A stretch of 64,000 bases of DNA from Chrysomallon squamiferum (taxonomy: Eukaryota; Mollusca; Gastropoda; Neomphalida; Peltospiridae): contig CM022670.1 of assembly GCA_012295275.1 (NCBI GenBank), positions 38,134,251 to 38,198,250 on the forward strand, in the 5' to 3' direction. Under the pieces are notes generated by a model, which made no database searches, was not told the origin of the DNA, and saw nothing but the letters and a program-made list of their open reading frames with translations. Shown one piece after another: positions 61,075-64,000 of the stretch. The stretch's first letter is position 1. Each line of letters starts with the position of its first letter. Both the position numbers and the translations under genes were made by a program.

Positions 61075-61445
61075 CATACACACACACACATAGACACCTG
61101 TACATACATACAAAAGCATATACAGATACATATAAATAAATAGACACACACACTTTCATATACATATGAAAACCAAACACAACATGCACATTCAACATTA
61201 TGTCTGTTTAATGTAAATACACTACAGGGTATAGATACATGTTTGTGTGTGTGTGCTATTGTTATTATTAGCAGCAATATTGATATTTATATATGTGTGT
61301 GTGTGTGTGTGGTGTGTGTGTGTGTGTGTGTGTAACTGTATGCATGTGTATGTGTGTGTATATATTGCTGCTGCTAATGATGATGATAATAATGATAATA
61401 ACACACACACAGACATGTGTTTATATATATATATATGTATATATA
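61075..61445. repeat. (CA)/(TACA)/(GT)/(TA) compound cluster
   Basis: CA/TACA at 61075-61155; a GT run at 61285-61332 broken by GGT; then GATGATAAT triplets, CA and TA. ATTGTTATTATTAGCAGCAA and the near-reverse TTGCTGCTGCTAATGATGAT flank the GT run, so the cluster is roughly palindromic. Confidence 0.9.
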
Positions 61446-61704
61446 GACAAACAGCCTTTACTAATGGTTCAGCAAAACCCTTTATCATACTGACCTGACA
61501 ACAATCAATGTTTTGTAACTCAGCGAGCTTCTGCCACTGATTATTAATATACTTTTTTTTTTTTCTAAGTATAGATCTTTAAAACAGCAATCATTCTACA
61601 CAGGGAAAATCTTGAATATTAAAAAAAAAAAAAAAAATGATTCTGTCATGTTATTTCCGTAACATAGCTCTATCAATATTATAGATGTGAAAATTAGAAA
61701 CATA

Positions 61705-61911
61705 CAGTCGAACCTGTCTATAATGGCCACTCAAAAGTGGTTGTCATAAACAGGTGGTTGTTATACAGTGTTGAAAAATATGATTTTTTTTTTTTTTTCT
61801 GGGGCAAGAATTTAAAGACGGCCTTCATAGACAGGTGGCCTTTATAGACAAGACGGTTATCTTAGAGAGGTGACCATTATACTGAGGTGTCCATTAAAGC
61901 AGGTTTGATTG
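61705..61911. mobile_element. MITE-like element with terminal inverted repeats and TA flanks
   Basis: The left end CAGTCGAACCTGTCTATAAT and the reverse complement of the right end, CAATCAAACCTGCTTTAAT, match over about 20 bp with a few differences. The dinucleotide TA flanks both sides (61703-61704 and 61912-61913), as for Tc1/mariner-type insertions. The interior holds 17-20 bp sub-repeats of the type GGTGGCCTTTATAGACA. It encodes nothing. Similar CAGTCGAACCTGTCTATA repeats are, from memory, widespread in invertebrate genomes. Confidence 0.6.
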
Positions 61912-61913
61912 TA

Positions 61914-62440
61914 ATCATCAAGAACATCGAGAAACCTAATTGTGAAACAAATACAAATAATAAAAGGCTTTGTACAGATCAAATACTGCTGGTATCTATC
62001 TGGTGTGAGTAAATACAGAGTATAATGGATATTTGGTCAATATTGACTGACCAAGGATGCCATTATAAAAGATATTGTCACTGTCCTTGTAATCATTTCT
62101 TGAATTACTTTTTTTTGGTGTTTGTGGTCTACTTTAGTAACTTACTTAGTTTTTAGTTTAGATAAATAAGATTTCTGAAATATGCTGTGAGCTTTAAAAA
62201 AATCTTTACTGATTTAGGATATTTTATAGTAGAGTTTACCATTTTTTCACAAGAAAATACAGAATTAAAAAAATATAATTATGAAAAAAAAAAAAAATGA
62301 CGTTGATGTAATACATTTAAGCATTATACATTTTGTTTGTTTGTTTGTTTGTTTTGAATATATTTAATTTATTTTCCCATCTTTCCAAAAATATCAACAA
62401 ATAAATCATATATTACTCAAAAATATTTACTGACATATTA
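61914..62440. other. AT-rich non-coding DNA upstream of the gene
   Basis: Four TTTG units at 62336-62353; nothing else recognised. Confidence 0.45.
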
Positions 62441-62448
62441 TATTTTAC

Positions 62449-62485
<37 letters not shown>
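62449..62485. repeat. (TTA)12 microsatellite
   Basis: Uninterrupted triplets. Confidence 0.93.
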
Positions 62486-62489
62486 GTAA

Positions 62490-62737
62490 TCTAGTGTGCT
62501 GTTTATTATTATTGTTGTTTTAACCCATAATTTGCTGTTTTATCAAAAAGATAAAGTGTAGATAATGTTAGCTAAAAGCTAAAAAGAATCTGCATCATCT
62601 GATTTTCAGAAATCTATTTTGTGTTTAAAGACCACAACATGGAGAAGCCCATCATTACAAAAATGACAAACATCATATAAAGACTGAGTCATGTAAATCA
62701 AAAAATTTGCAATGAAATAAGAATTAAAAAAGGTTAA

Positions 62738-62772
<35 letters not shown>

Positions 62773-63005
62773 AAAGTAATCATCATAATCAAAATTAATA
62801 AAAATTAAGATAGAAAAAAAAAAAAACATCATCAAAATATAAATGAAAAAAACAAATAGACCCCAAAAAAATATGAGAAAAAAAGGCTAAAATAAATTGT
62901 TAAATGTAGAATAATCACCATAATGTATAAAATACAAAATATCAACAACAATAACAGAGACAATATATCTGTCTGTCTTATTTATCATTCTCGCTATCTC
63001 TATAT
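62490..63005. other. AT-rich non-coding DNA
   Basis: AAT units at 62739-62775. No first exon or promoter motif can be assigned with confidence. Confidence 0.4.
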
Positions 63006-63075
63006 GTACACATACATACATACATACATATATATATACGTACATACATATATATAATGTCTCTCTCTTTCTTAC
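63006..63075. repeat. (TACA)/(TATA) then CT microsatellite
   Basis: TACA and TA units followed by a short CT run. Confidence 0.9.
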
Positions 63076-63269
63076 TAATTCTTTCCAACTTCCCATTACT
63101 CTGTCTTTTTCCCTCTTTTGCTACATACACAATTGGATAAAATACAAAGATAAATGTATTACAAACATACACATACTAACAAATAAACATATACAGAAAT
63201 AAATATTCAGATTAACACATCACAGTAATAAATGCTATAGCTCACAAACTCATAATGAAAGTAATTAGT

Positions 63270-63500
63270 TCTATAAACACTTACTGCTAGAACGCTAGAA
63301 CTTACAAACACATCATAATAACAAACACTCCTATAAACATTAACTTCTATAAGTTACAAACACTCCTAAAAGCATTAACTTCTATAACATGATAATAACA
63401 AACACTCCAAGAAACATTAACTTCTATTAATTACAAACACATCATAACATCAAACACTTCTATTAACATTAACTTCTACAATGTAAACACCACATCATAG
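63270..63500. repeat. Degenerate tandem repeat, about 35-50 bp
   Basis: Four copies of ACATTAACTTCTATAA (63339, 63374, 63417, 63468) alternate with TTACAAACAC and ATCATAATAACAAACACTCC. Confidence 0.8.
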
Positions 63501-64000
63501 TAATAAAATTTGTCTACAAACACAGCCGTAACTTACTTCAGTTAGTAGTGTAAATCCACACAGGTATATTTCCTAGTAAAGGTAACCATTAATAACAGCT
63601 TCATTCACATGTCTATCAGTTACATTCACAGCACAAGCCCTGAATCCATATCAGTTTGTACAACTTCACACCGCAACAAAACAGAAAAAAAAAACCACAC
63701 ACAGAATCTCCCGCCAGTTCAGTACAATACGTTAAAAAATAATAATAAGAGAAAAAAAAGAAGAAAAAAAAAACTCTGCAGTTCTCAGTGTAGTGTGAAA
63801 AATCTACAAAGTACAGATGATATAGCACAACCAACAGTCGATGTTCAAGATTAAAACTGATGCTAAAACAATCAGTAGAAATAGTTAACACTATTTCTCA
63901 CAGTTTCTTCAGTCAATGTATCTTAGTCAAAAACTAAATGTTCAAACAATCATTAGAAACAGTAAATAATATTCCTCAGAGTTACTTAGTCAAAAATTAA
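63501..64000. other. AT-rich non-coding DNA at window edge
   Basis: CTGAA|GTAAGT near 63540-63530 on the minus strand is a good donor-type sequence that could belong to a non-coding first exon, but nothing else supports it. A phrase AAAACAATCAGTAGAAATAGT is repeated in diverged form about 80 bp apart at 63866 and 63944. Confidence 0.3.

Noticed and set aside
1-64000. tRNA, rRNA or telomeric repeats
   Set aside because: No convincing A/B box pair, cloverleaf, rRNA core or TTAGGG array was seen by eye; a dedicated RNA scan was not possible.

Overview
This is a eukaryotic window, very AT-rich and dense in simple repeats, with one recognisable gene. Intron-split exons with canonical GT-AG borders and the abundance of (AAT)n, (CA)n, (GA)n, (TAG)n and TATG/TACA tracts rule out a prokaryote. 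The protein resembles the invertebrate NCS-2 / visinin-like branch of the neuronal calcium sensor (NCS) family. Together with the microsatellite load, this suggests an invertebrate, perhaps a mollusc such as a cephalopod or gastropod. The species assignment is inference.

Layout. Positions 1 to about 51,980 hold no gene that I can support. This part is AT-rich non-coding DNA with frequent microsatellites and at least a dozen minisatellite-like tandem arrays. The clearest are a 41-bp array at 40,601-41,640, a mostly 30-bp CATCATGCATC array at 43,697-44,280 and a 28-bp array at 34,564-34,855. Most open frames here are translations of simple repeats. A few stretches of more balanced composition (for example 6.4-6.9, 13.6-14.1, 44.4-44.6 and 50.7-50.95 kb) may be regulatory or decayed mobile DNA.

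The gene lies on the minus strand between 60,710 and about 52,250. Three coding exons (60,689-60,579; 54,135-53,860; 52,938-52,738) join in phase 0 to give a 195-residue protein. It has an N-myristoylation start (MGNNNS), a CPxG-disabled first EF-hand and three canonical EF-hands. A likely 3' splice site 21 bp upstream of the start codon implies a non-coding first exon further upstream, in or beyond the remaining 3.3 kb.

Points of interest: (1) the intron before the last exon carries a 32-bp minisatellite with eleven perfect TGAGTCA (AP-1-type) heptamers; (2) the last codons and stop of the gene match a degenerate repeat that continues for about 750 bp into the 3' flank; (3) a 207-bp MITE-like element with terminal inverted repeats and TA flanks lies upstream of the gene at 61,705-61,911. 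No CRISPR, rRNA or tRNA was found, and no previously undescribed multi-gene system is evident.
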